DNA from: Pyropia haitanensis
Lineage: Eukaryota; Rhodophyta; Bangiophyceae; Bangiales; Bangiaceae
Direction: 5' to 3'
Length of the DNA: 64,000 nt
Assembly (NCBI GenBank): GCA_008729055.1
Contig: SDUX01000002.1
Coordinates: forward strand, 996,496-1,060,495
Both the position numbers and the translations under genes were made by a program. Below, piece by piece: positions 55,488 to 64,000 of this stretch. How positions within the stretch are numbered: the stretch's first letter is position 1; every line of letters begins with the position of its first letter. The notes beneath the pieces were generated by a model that saw only the letters and a program-made list of their open reading frames with translations, was not told where the DNA came from and did no database searches.

Positions 55488-56209
55488 GCGGCGGCGGGGG
55501 TGCCGCCGGTGGCGCCGCGGCAGGGGCGGGCGCGGCGGCGGGCGGCGCGGCGGTCGGTGGCATGCTGCCGATGCTCCTTGCCGCGACGGTGGCGGGCAAC
55601 CCCCTGGAGCTCCCGCCGTGGGCCGAGGTGCTCGGCGCGCTCGGCCGGCCGCCCGGGGTGTGGGCACCGCCCGGTGCGGGCGGCATTGGCGCCGCCGCCG
55701 CCGCCGCGGCGGGCGGCGGCCGCAGCGCCAGCCTGGCCGCCGCCGCCGCCGCCGCGGCCGCGGCCGCGTCGGCCGCGGCGGCGGCGGCCGCGGCGGCCGC
55801 GGCGGGCGCGGGCGCGCCACCGCCGCCACCGCCCGCCGCGGCGGAGGAGCTCGTCCGCTCCGCGCTCGTGGCCCACTACAGCGGCCGCCGCGACGCGGTG
55901 GCCGCCGCGGCGAGTGACCGCCGCGCCGCCGCTGCCGCCGCGGCGGGCCGTGGCGGTGCCGCCGGTACCGGCGGGGGCGGCACCAGAGGAGCCGCCGGCG
56001 GCGGTGGCGGCGCGGGCGCTGGCGGTGGCGGCGGCCGTGGCGACCGCGGGTGGTGGGGCGGCGGCAGCCTCGGCGGCAAGCGGATGGCCGCGGCCGCGGC
56101 CGCGGCGGCGGCGGCGGGTGCGGGGGGGACCGGGGCGGGGGGGGGGCGCGACCGCCGCGGCCGCGGCGTCCGCAGCGCGTCGGCGTGGAATAGCGCGGCG
56201 CTGGTGTGA
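54280..56209 (+). CDS. Gly/Ala-rich protein with a possible thioredoxin-like N-terminus, frame-broken
   Basis: The start (accATGt) follows a C/T-rich leader. The N-terminal part has protein-like features: ARIDWRRLSTLSLTPLPPG, then a hydrophobic poly-Leu strand, VRVLYILDAPPPAAAAWVAT, and VLADEGGAVFDALGV. That order (strand, helix, 'D...vfdALGv') resembles AhpC/TSA-like PRXL2/AAED1 proteins, but no redox Cys pair is visible. After about 54,800 several G runs of ten or more shift the frame; the C-terminal frame is a long Gly-rich and Ala-rich region with coding-like islands (VITVSSAEGS; TSTSSLTSLQGG; NPLELPPWAEVLGALG; EELVRSALVAHYSGRRDA) ending at 56209. The exact path through the G runs cannot be fixed by eye. 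Function unknown. Confidence 0.45.
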
Positions 56210-57022
56210 GCGGGTGCGGTGGATGGCGGGGGGGGCGGGGGAGGGGAGGGGTGGCCACCGCGGGGCCGCCCTACAAGATCACACAAACACAGCCTTCCAG
56301 TGATGCTTCCCATGTCCGTGTGTTTGCCTATGGCTCGCATGCCGTACTTCCTCCACGCGGCGGCGGTGCGGCGGCGCGGAGGACAGTGGGTTGCCCCGGT
56401 GCTCTGCGTCTTTTCTCGATGCCGCTGCCTTTGGCGGAGACTGCACCCGCGGCGAGCGGTGGCGACGCCCGCGCAAAACAGCACCCTCCCGTGCAGTGTA
56501 CGGCCGCGGCACGCCCGCCCGTCAAGATGGGTACAGCCCCCGCCGTGGCCGCCGGGACCGCCACCGCCGCGCCAGAGACCCAGCGGCCATGACGAGGCCG
56601 CGCAGGGGATGCAAGGGGGTGCGACGCACCGTCCCTCTGGCGGTCCCCGTCGCCGCCTGCCCGCTGCCTCCCAAACCCCTACCCGCCGTGGGCGCGACCC
56701 CTGACCTGGCGAGGCAGCTACGTTTGCGCCACCCACTCCACGCCAGGCAGGCAACGTCCCACACTCGCGGGCCGCTCCAGCGCGCGCTCGCGAGGCATCG
56801 CCACGCCGCGGCGCGCGTCGTCGCGCCGGCCACGCGCTACTCTCCCCCCCGTGTCCACCTGTCACCGCCGGCTCTCCCACCCCGCCCGCCCGCCCCTCGT
56901 CCTCCGCTAGCATCTCCCACTCCGCGGCGTCCGCCCCCCCCCCAGGCCCCAATCCCAGAGGCCCTTCCCCACACGGGGGCGGCGGTGCCCCCCCCCCCCC
57001 CCCCCCACCCCCCCGCCTCCAA
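56210..57022. other. Intergenic region between convergent genes
   Basis: Mixed composition with a short less GC-rich part at 56,270-56,350; C runs near 56,935-57,010. No supported feature. Confidence 0.4.
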
Positions 57023-57162
57023 CTACCGGCAGTCAAACCGGCAGCGGCAGCGGTGGCACGCACACCCGCGGATGATGCGGTGGAAGCGCGCGTCGAACGC
57101 GAGGAGCGCGCAGCATGTGCGGCAGACGCCGGCACGGCGGAGGGAGGCCGTCAGTGCCACCC

Positions 57163-57196
<34 letters not shown>

Positions 57197-57835
57197 GGCG
57201 GGCGCTGCCGTTGCCGCGGCCGCCGCGGGCGCTGCCGGCGTCGCCTCCGGCTCTGCCGACACCTGCGCCTCGTCCAGGATGGCCTCAAACTCGGACACGA
57301 CAAACTCGACAACGTCGTCTGAGACGTAGCACCGCCGGTCGTCGCCCGCATCGTCCGGGGCGGCCGCGGCGGCACCACCGGCGGGCGCCCCCGCCGGTCG
57401 GTCGTCGACGCCATCGTCGGCGTCGTCGGAGTCGTTGCGCCCGCCGCCGCCGCTACCGTCGACGGGGACGCGTCCATCAACAACGGCGGGGTGAGCGGCG
57501 GGGTCGTCTGGCGTGCCCAGCTCCGTTGGCATCCGCACGGTCATGGCGCGCACCCAGCGGTCGAGGAGCGGCGGCGGCACGCCCAGGTCGGCCATGGCCG
57601 CCGCTGTCACGGCGCCCATGTGGTTCAGGTCCGCTTGCGTGACGCACACGGCCGACGCGACGGGCGCCGCTGCCTCGCCTCCCGCCGGGGGTAGGAAGGC
57701 CGAGAGGGGACGGCTGGCCGCCACTGCCACCGCCGCCGCCGCCGCGGGGGGGGAGGCGGCAGCCGTGGCGGTGGCTGCGGCGGTGGTAACTGCCACCGCC
57801 ATCGCTACGGCGGCCACCGTCGGCCCTGCACGCAT
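57023..57835 (-). CDS. Putative secreted protein with a Cys-rich C-terminus
   Basis: 270 residues from ATG 57835, which follows a C/T-rich leader like other genes here. The N-terminus (MRAGPTVAAVAMAVAVTTAA) is a plausible signal peptide. The middle has a protein-like helical part (VTQADLNHMGAVTAAAMADL; LLDRWVRAMTVRMPTELG), then an acidic Asp/Gly-rich section and a hydrophobic/acidic part (YVSDDVVEFVVSEFEAILDE). After a poly-Ala run the C-terminus is rich in Cys (CRTCCALL; CACHRCRCRFDCR), which may bind metal or form disulphides. No known family recognised. The frame is intact. Confidence 0.55.
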
Positions 57836-59856
57836 GGTCGCTGCAGTGAGGGGACGGGGGGGGGGGGGGACGAGTGCTAGGAGAGACGAGTGCAGTGTAC
57901 GGGGGTGTGGAGCGAGGTCAGGGGCGGACGGGGACGGCTTGCGGCGAGACGCGGTGCTGGACAGGGAGGGGGGTGGGAAATCCGTGACTGCGGGTGTGGA
58001 GCACGGGCTGTTGTAGGATGCCGCCCGACGCCGTGGGTGGGGTGTCAAGGGGGGGGGACGGAAGGGACGCCGCGGGCGGCTTGCACTGGGAGAGACCACT
58101 GGCAGAGCTCGAGCAGTAGGGTGCCTGTTGCCGCGGCGGCGGACGCACGCCGCTGTTGTCGACGGGGAGCGGAGAGGCTGGAGGGCGCCGACGGGCGGGG
58201 CGGCCCCGTCCAAGCAGCATCCGCGATCACGCTGACCGCGGGGCGTGGACCACCTCCACGTGATCGCGGCGGAAGAGGACCCACTACGCGGCCGCAGCCA
58301 AAAAACGGCGCACGCGAGCCCCACGCCTCTGTCCCCACGGATAGGGCGCCAGGACATCTATCCCCCTTCATCTGGACGATGCGGCGCCCAGCAACCGACC
58401 GCCCCCGCCGGGGGTGACGGAGCGACCGGCGCTACCGCAGCGGCCGCGCCCTCCACCAGCCGCTGCCCCGCCCCTCACGGTGGACACTCGCGCCGGCCGC
58501 GTAGCGCCGTCATCCGACTGCTACTGTTGGCACGCGCACGGACGCGTCACGTCCTCCCCAGGCCGCACCCCCCTCCGCCTCCTCGGAGCGCACTGCAACC
58601 AGCCGACTTTCGTCTCGAGGACATGTGGCATCGCTACTGTAGCCGCGGGCGGCCGGCCCGAGTGCGTAGACCGCGTCCATGGAGTGTCCTACAGTGGCCG
58701 CGTCCCAGCGCAGCGGGGTCTGACAACGACTCTCAAGGGGGTGTGGGGGTGTGAGGAGTCCCCTTTTCTCTACCGCCCGCACCCATTCGGTCTGATTCGA
58801 CAAACGCATGCCCCTCATCATTCATGATGGCGCGCCCTCTGCAATCTAGTACGGACGGCATGGGCGCACACCCGCGCGACATGGACCATCCGGACCATGG
58901 ATCAGCAACGTCCATCGTGGGCATCCAACATGGGCCAACCCGGCAAATGATTGGCCACGATGGCCGAGCGCAGTTCGGAGGTGGAACCAAGGTCGCTCTG
59001 CCGGCGGCCGAGGCCGACGGGTGGGGCGCTCTCACTTTGTTGCTAGCTAGCTAGGCCGATGCTCTGCTTGGCAGTAGAGGATACGTTGCGGGGCGATACG
59101 TATCCGTGGATACACTACAGTACTGCACACCACCCGCCGTACCGTCCGATGCTTGCCGTGCGTTGTGGAGGCACTCTAGCAGATGGTTGTTCATCAACCA
59201 TTGGAGCGTAGAGGTCCTCCGAACCACGTGGGCCCACGCAGGTGGATTTTGAGGGGACGCTGCCCCGGACGAGGTGTCCGCTTGACCTCGTCATACAAAC
59301 GTGATGGGCGACGTCGTGACGAGTGTGACGTGAGACAACCATCAGATCCTCGTCCCAGATTCATCCAATCAGTCGCAAACAATGTGCTGGGTAATTTAGT
59401 GCCACTTGATCTACGTTACTCGTTCATCGGAGATTGTGTAGGAATTGAATGTACGTGATATGCCGTTTGTGTCTGGCCATGTTCCACACACTCGGTCGGC
59501 AGCTGCCAGCTGGGATCAGTCCCTCCCCTTCCGGGCGTCCCCGATGCCTTGGCCTGCACTGCTCCTCATTGGCGTGTGCAGGCCGCGCCCCCTCTCTCGG
59601 TCGGCGCGGAGGGGGGGCCTTCCCCGCCCTCCCCTCTACCCCTCTCCGCGGAGCCTTTCCCCTCCCGCCACCGTGGCAGCGCGACACGCCCCGCCCTGCC
59701 GGTCTGCCTGGCGTCGTCTGTCCATCGGCGTGTCCAACCTCCCACGACGGCCGCCGCACCGGCCACTCCTTGCTCGTCCGCGCCTCTCCGTCCCTCCGCC
59801 CCTCCCCCCCTCGCCTCTCCCCCTCGCCCCCATCCGTGCTCGCGGGCGCGCGTCCC
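57836..59856. other. Intergenic region upstream of MMSDH
   Basis: 57,836-58,800 is mixed, with overlapping open frames lacking motifs. 59,040-59,460 is the least GC-rich part, with inverted bits such as ATACGTATCC...GGATAC. The final 110 bases before the MMSDH start are C/T-rich. No TATA box at a normal distance. Confidence 0.4.
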
Positions 59857-61512
59857 ATGTCCGTGTCCATGGCGGCCCGCTCGTCGCTGCGGCTGCGGCG
59901 CGTGGCGTCGGCAGCGGCGGCGGCTGCTGGCCGACCCGCCCGCGGTGCGCCCCCGCTCCGGGGCGTGGCGGCCGCGGCGGTCGGTGGCGGCGGGCCGGCG
60001 CCCCCGCTGGTCCCCCATTACGTGTCTGGCGCGGCGCGGGCGCCGACCAACCCCCTGTCCACCCCCTGGACGCCAGTCACCAACCCCGCCACCGGCGCCG
60101 TCGTCGGGCGTGTCCCGCCCGAGGCGGCCGCCAAGGACGTGGCCGCCGCCGTCGACGCGGCCGCCGCGGCGTTTCCCGCCTGGCGGGACACCCCCCTCGC
60201 CGACCGGTCGCGGGTGGTGGCGCGGTGGGCGGCGGCGGTGGCGGCCGCCGCCCCCGACCTGGCCGCCGACGTTGTGCGGGAGACGGGCAAGACCGCCGCG
60301 GACGCGGCGGGCGACGTTGCCCGCGGGCTGGAGGTGCTCGAGTACGCGGCCGCCGCGCCGGCACTGCTCACCGGCACGACCGTCCCCGGCGGCCGCCGGC
60401 CGGGGGCGGTGGATATGGCGCAGCGGCCGCTGCCGCTGGGCACCGTCCTCGGCATCACGCCGTTCAATTTCCCCGTCATGATCCCGCTGTGGGTGGCGCC
60501 GTTGGCGCTCGTCGCGGGCAACACCGTGCTCCTCAAGCCGCCGCCCGCCACCCCCTCCGCGGCGGTGCGGCTGGCGGCGCTGGCGACAGAGGCGGGCGTG
60601 CCGCCGGGCGCGCTCGGCGTCGTGCAGGGCGGCGCCGAGACGGCCGCCGCGCTCATCGCCGCGCCCCCTGTGCGGGCCGTGAGCTTTGTCGGCAGCACCC
60701 CCGCGGGGCGGGCCGTCTACGCGGCGGCCGCCGCGGCGGGCGTACGCGCACAGGCCAACCTGGGCGCGAAGAACCACGGCGTCGTCGCGCCCGACGCGGA
60801 CGTCGACGCCGCGGCGGCCGCGCTGACGGGCGCCGCGTTTGGCGCGTCGGGCCAGCGCTGCATGGCGCTGTCGGTGGCGGTGGTGGTTGGCGACGCGCCG
60901 CGCGTGGCGGCGGTGGTGGACGCGGTCGTCGGCCGCGCCGCGGCGCTGCGGCTGGGTGCGGGGGAGTCGGGGGGGGAGGTCGGGCCGCTCATCTCGGCCG
61001 CCTCCGTCGAGCGGGTGCGGTCGTTGGTGGCGGGCGCCGCTGCGCAGGGTGCGACCGTTGCGCTCGACGGGACGGCCGTGGACGCGGCCGCCGAGGGCGT
61101 CGACGCCGGCGGCTACTGGCTCCGCCCGTCGGTCGTGACGGGCGTGACGCCGGGGATGGCCATCTACGAGCAGGAGGTGTTTGGGCCCGTCCTCTGCGTC
61201 GTAGCCGTGCCGACCATGGACGCGGCCGCGGAGCTGGTCCGCGCCAGCCCGTATGGCAACGGGACCGCCGTGTTTACCACCAGCGCGGCGGTGGCACGGC
61301 GCTACACGGACGCCTGTGGCGTTGGCCAGGTGGGCGTCAACGTGCCCATCCCCGTGCCTGCGCCTGCGTTGGGCTTTACGGGGGGCGGGGGGTCCGCGCT
61401 GGGGGACCTCCCCTTTTACGGGCCGACCGGCCTCCAGTTTTACACCCGCCCGCAGACGGTGGTGCAGCGGTGGCCCGAGCCGGCGGACGGGGCGGCCGGG
61501 GGGGGGCGGTGA
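59857..61512 (+). CDS. Methylmalonate-semialdehyde dehydrogenase (ALDH6), mitochondrial
   Basis: A complete 551-residue gene in one frame. MMSDH converts malonate and methylmalonate semialdehydes to acetyl-CoA and propionyl-CoA in valine and pyrimidine catabolism. ALDH landmarks: TPFNFPVMIPLW (cofactor-binding region), the GSTPAGRAVY turn, NLGAKNHGVVAPDAD (the family replaces the usual general-base Glu region with Asn), the catalytic Cys in FGASGQRCMALS, EQEVFGPVL and GNGTAVFTTS. RCMALS and the C-terminal NVPIPVPAPALGFTG (family: NVPIPVPLPMFSFTG) are diagnostic for ALDH6. The N-terminus (MSVSMAARSSLRLRRVASAA) is a mitochondrial presequence; a second in-frame ATG at 59869 is possible. The family is about 535 residues. 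Confidence 0.95.
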   Translation: MSVSMAARSSLRLRRVASAAAAAAGRPARGAPPLRGVAAAAVGGGGPAPPLVPHYVSGAARAPTNPLSTPWTPVTNPATGAVVGRVPPEAAAKDVAAAVDAAAAAFPAWRDTPLADRSRVVARWAAAVAAAAPDLAADVVRETGKTAADAAGDVARGLEVLEYAAAAPALLTGTTVPGGRRPGAVDMAQRPLPLGTVLGITPFNFPVMIPLWVAPLALVAGNTVLLKPPPATPSAAVRLAALATEAGVPPGALGVVQGGAETAAALIAAPPVRAVSFVGSTPAGRAVYAAAAAAGVRAQANLGAKNHGVVAPDADVDAAAAALTGAAFGASGQRCMALSVAVVVGDAPRVAAVVDAVVGRAAALRLGAGESGGEVGPLISAASVERVRSLVAGAAAQGATVALDGTAVDAAAEGVDAGGYWLRPSVVTGVTPGMAIYEQEVFGPVLCVVAVPTMDAAAELVRASPYGNGTAVFTTSAAVARRYTDACGVGQVGVNVPIPVPAPALGFTGGGGSALGDLPFYGPTGLQFYTRPQTVVQRWPEPADGAAGGGR

Positions 61513-62696
61513 CCACCTCCATGACCCCGGCCTCGGGGGTGGCCGCTGGGAGCCGGGGGTAGCACACGGGGGGGGGGGGATACAGGCGGACGAGCCGCGG
61601 CAATAAGGTTGCTGGAAGTCGAAGGGTTGAGGGGGGGGGGGAAGGGGCACGTCGGCAACCGCCGAAGGCGGCGGTTGCGTGGTGACGCCCCCGTGGCCGC
61701 TGACCGATATTGCAAACACGACAAGGATCGCCACCGCCGCCGTCGCCGTCAGCGGTGCCGTCACCGCCGCCGCTACCGGTGCCGGCGCCGCCACCACCAC
61801 CGCCGCCGCCGCCGCCGTTGCGTTGCCGTCGCCGTCGCATGGCACCTGGCGGTTGGCGCCCCCCCTCTCCCCCGCGCCCGCCAGCCGCGGTCGCACCCGA
61901 GAGCGGCGGCGGCGGGACCGCGGCTGGTGGCGGGAGCTGGGGCTGGTAGTCGGTGGCGGATGCTTGGGGGGGCGGACGGACGCTGGCTGCGGGGGCATGA
62001 TTGCTGGCGGCGGGGTGGCGCGCCTTCTGAAGGTGTGGGGAGCGGGCGCTGGCGGGGACGTTGCGGGGCGTGTTCCATCTTGGTACATTTGTCGCTGGCG
62101 ATGGGATGCAGTGTAACGGGGGGTTGAGCGGCCGGTCGTGGCGGGGGGCGGCTGCTTGGTGCGACGGGACAGGTGCTGGGTGCGCGCGGTGGGGCCGCTG
62201 GGTGCGAGGTGCAATACTGGCGGGGGGATAGTGGGCGCTGAAGGGGAGCCTTTTTGGAGAGGGGCGGGCGGGGTTGTTGTTCATGTGGGCGACTGATGGT
62301 GAGTCCGCTGTTGCCGCTAGTGTCGTGCTCGTTGGTGCTCTGGGTGTGCAATCTGGTCGCTCCCACACTTACACGCGGAGTCGGGTGCCACAAGAAAAGC
62401 AGAGGCCTACTGAGCCTCCCGCGCTCGCCGTTCACATCACCGTTCCACCAGCAGCCCCCTACCAGCCGCTACTCCCCTGCCACCAGCTGGGCCGCCCGCG
62501 CTACGGCTTCCCTGCCAACTCTTCAGCGGCTACACCCCCCCCCGCCAGAAGCCGCGGCACCCTCCCACCAGCAGCCGCGGCGTCCCCCTACCAGCCGCGT
62601 CGCCGCCTTCCCTCCCGAGGCGGCCGCGCAACCCGCCGCATAGCAGCGGCCGCCCGCCGGCTGGCAGAGCGTCGCCCCTCCCGCTGCGCAGTGCCT
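61513..62696. other. Intergenic region 3' of MMSDH
   Basis: 61,513-62,050 is triplet-rich, with open frames on both strands; a minus-strand hydrophobic stretch (ATAAVAILVVFAISVSG) at about 61,750-61,700 looks like a signal or membrane segment but is not followed by a convincing protein. 62,230-62,690 is mixed, with no feature supported. Confidence 0.4.
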
Positions 62697-63904
62697 GCGC
62701 AGTGGGTGCTAAACCGTCTCAAAGAAAACCTGCTTTTCCGTTGCTTGGCCCGGCCCGCAAGCGGTTGTCAACGCCTGTTTTGACAGTGTGAGGCCTGCTT
62801 TTTTTCGGTTTTTTTGTTTTTGACTTACATGGGTGCCTTTCGGACCTTCGACGGAGTGCATCTCATACAGAAAGAAGCGTCTGGAGCTGAGCTGTCTGGG
62901 CCTACAAAATCACCCGTGTCAACGGACCGAAACGCTTCACTGTAGGGCTCCATGCAATCCGCGTCTGGGAAGGTTGCCAACGACCGCAAGGTGGCTTGCG
63001 GGCGGCCGCAGAGTACCTTGCGGAAACGCCTCTGCATGGGCCATTGCGGCGAAAATCTCCCGCACTCTGCAGTCCCCGGGAGTAAGAAAAGTGACGTGGA
63101 GGGAGACGCTTTGAGGACGCGCTTGACGACACGGCTAGGGTGGATGGCGTAGGCTTAAGAGGTGGCTCTCTCTTCCCCCCCCCCCTTCACTCCACTTACC
63201 CGCTTCTCTGCTTGCTCGTGGCCCCCTCACCTTTACTCCCCCACGCCCGTCCGCTCCCCCCCCGTTCTCGTCCGCGGGTGCCGCAGTCATGACGGCTTTT
63301 TGAGGCGCTGCGGAGCGGCAGCTAGCGCAGGCTGTTGTGACTGGAAATTGTGGCGCGGCGCAGGGATAGTGCCCGCCGTCTACTTCGCTTCAGCCGATAG
63401 TAGCGTTCTCTCCCGCCTCCCTCTCCCCTCAGCTCTCCTGCGCTTCCCGCTCACTCTCGACGGTAGGTATCGCGATGGAAGCGGCATCCGCTGAGGCGTA
63501 AAAGCCGGCCTCTGGCTGTCTGCGGCAGGTGGTGGTGATACTCCGCCTTGAGGTGTGCGGCTCCACTGCGGAGCTGGCGCAGGTAAACGAGCAGCTGCTG
63601 TCTCAGCGGAAGAGCGAGTAGGCGCTGGTCCAGGTAGCCAAGACGGCCCAGGGCTTCGAACACCTGTTCCGTCCCGGCCTCTGATTGGATACATTCCGAC
63701 GGTTGTTGACAGTCGCAGCGTGGGAGATTTTCGCAAAGTGCCGCGCAAGAAGGACAAACTTGCGGACGCAAGCAGACTCCGCACAAAAATCTTGCTTGTC
63801 CACGCAGACTGGCTTGCGGAAAAGCAAGATCCCACGCAAGCCCGCAAGGGGCCCCGCAACCGAAAAAGCAGGTTTTTTTTGAGACGGTTTAGCACCCACT
63901 GCGC
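62697..63904. mobile_element. Non-autonomous inverted-repeat element (MITE-like), about 1.2 kb
   Basis: The first bases (GCGCAGTGGGTGCTAAACCG at 62697) reappear reverse-complemented at the other end (63904 inward), and the match runs about 45 bases with only two or three differences (continuing TCTCAAAxAAAACCTGCTTTT). The interior is less GC-rich than the window, is studded with CTTGCG/CGCAAG motifs and has no transposase or long protein-like frame. The ends, apart from the leading GCG, start CAGTGGG, recalling hAT-type termini, but I see no matching 8-bp target duplication, so the superfamily is not settled. Right-hand flank is another related copy. Confidence 0.65.
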
Positions 63905-64000
63905 TGCTAAACAGTCTCAAAAAATTCTTGCTTTTCCTTTGCTTGGGCCGGCCCGCAAGCAGTTGTCACCGTCTGTTTCGACAGTGTGAGCCCCGATTTT
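63901..64000 (+). mobile_element. Second copy of the same element end, truncated by the window
   Basis: This is a direct repeat of 62,697-62,800 (about 85% identical by eye): TGCTAAAC-GTCTC, CTTGCTTTTCC, TTGGGCCGGCCCGCAAGC, GTTGTCA, CTGTTT-GACAGTGTGAG. It abuts the right end of the first element back to back, so 63,860-63,945 forms an inverted repeat with a short centre. The rest lies beyond the window. Confidence 0.65.

Noticed and set aside
59566..62214. 882-codon minus-strand open frame antisense to MMSDH
   Set aside because: It is Arg/Gly/His/Pro-rich, has no motif, and is the codon-shadow of the GC-ending codons of MMSDH on the other strand.
62692..63909. 8-bp hAT-type target-site duplication around the element
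   Set aside because: Flanks at the two ends (TGCCTGCG and CGCTGCTA if the ends are CAGTGGG) do not match.

Overview
The window is very GC-rich (about three quarters G+C by eye) and carries compact, mostly intron-less eukaryotic nuclear genes. The recognisable products are a phosphatidylinositol transfer protein, a mitochondrial ribosomal protein (mS38), an ERCC6-type SNF2 ATPase, a HIG1-domain protein, mitochondrial methylmalonate-semialdehyde dehydrogenase and a tyrosinase with one GT-AG intron. Remnants of a Mg-chelatase H-type gene and of an FKBP preceded by a thylakoid-type targeting segment point to a plastid-bearing organism. GC-rich, intron-poor genes full of poly-Gly, poly-Ala and poly-Pro, together with a tyrosinase, fit a bangiophyte red alga (Porphyra/Pyropia type). 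That assignment is inference; no marker gene proves it.

Layout. 1-7.4 kb is degenerate trinucleotide sequence, including a roughly 66-bp minisatellite (about 3.85-6.6 kb), with no gene I can name. 7.46-11.2 kb (+) holds a broken BchH/ChlH-like gene; 11.6-13.1 kb (-) a U1-type zinc-finger gene; 14.19-15.01 kb (+) a TLC-domain membrane protein; 16.08-17.06 kb (-) a PITP; 17.87-18.55 kb (+) mS38; 18.98-21.5 kb (-) a NUMOD3 protein with a duplicated unknown module; 21.7-22.8 kb (+) a broken protein kinase; 23.87-27.37 kb (+) a SNF2 ATPase; 29.37-30.17 kb (+) a secreted CBM-like protein; 31.76-32.14 kb (+) a possible winged-helix C-terminus; 32.9-33.7 kb (-) a broken FKBP; 34.19-34.77 kb (+) a C2H2 protein; 34.94-35.69 kb (-) a hypothetical gene; 36.93-38.13 kb (-) MtnA; 38.78-40.71 kb (-) a tyrosinase; 44.43-44.94 kb (-) a HIG1 protein; 48.1-49.5 kb (-) unknown fragments; 51.4-54.2 kb simple-repeat sequence; 54.28-56.21 kb (+) a Gly/Ala-rich gene; 57.02-57.84 kb (-) a putative secreted protein; 59.86-61.51 kb (+) MMSDH; and 62.70-64.0 kb a non-coding inverted-repeat element of lower GC.

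The genes are independent single transcription units on both strands. The metabolic ones belong to separate pathways (methionine salvage, valine catabolism, tetrapyrrole synthesis), and I see no operon-like grouping. Several genes start just after a long C/T-rich leader.

The most general observation is that otherwise well-conserved genes change frame at C/G runs of 8 or more bases, in each clear case as though one base were missing. Much of the apparent pseudogenisation may therefore be homopolymer error in the assembly. The Mg-chelatase-like gene, the kinase and the FKBP also break away from long runs or carry in-frame stops, so they are better pseudogene candidates.
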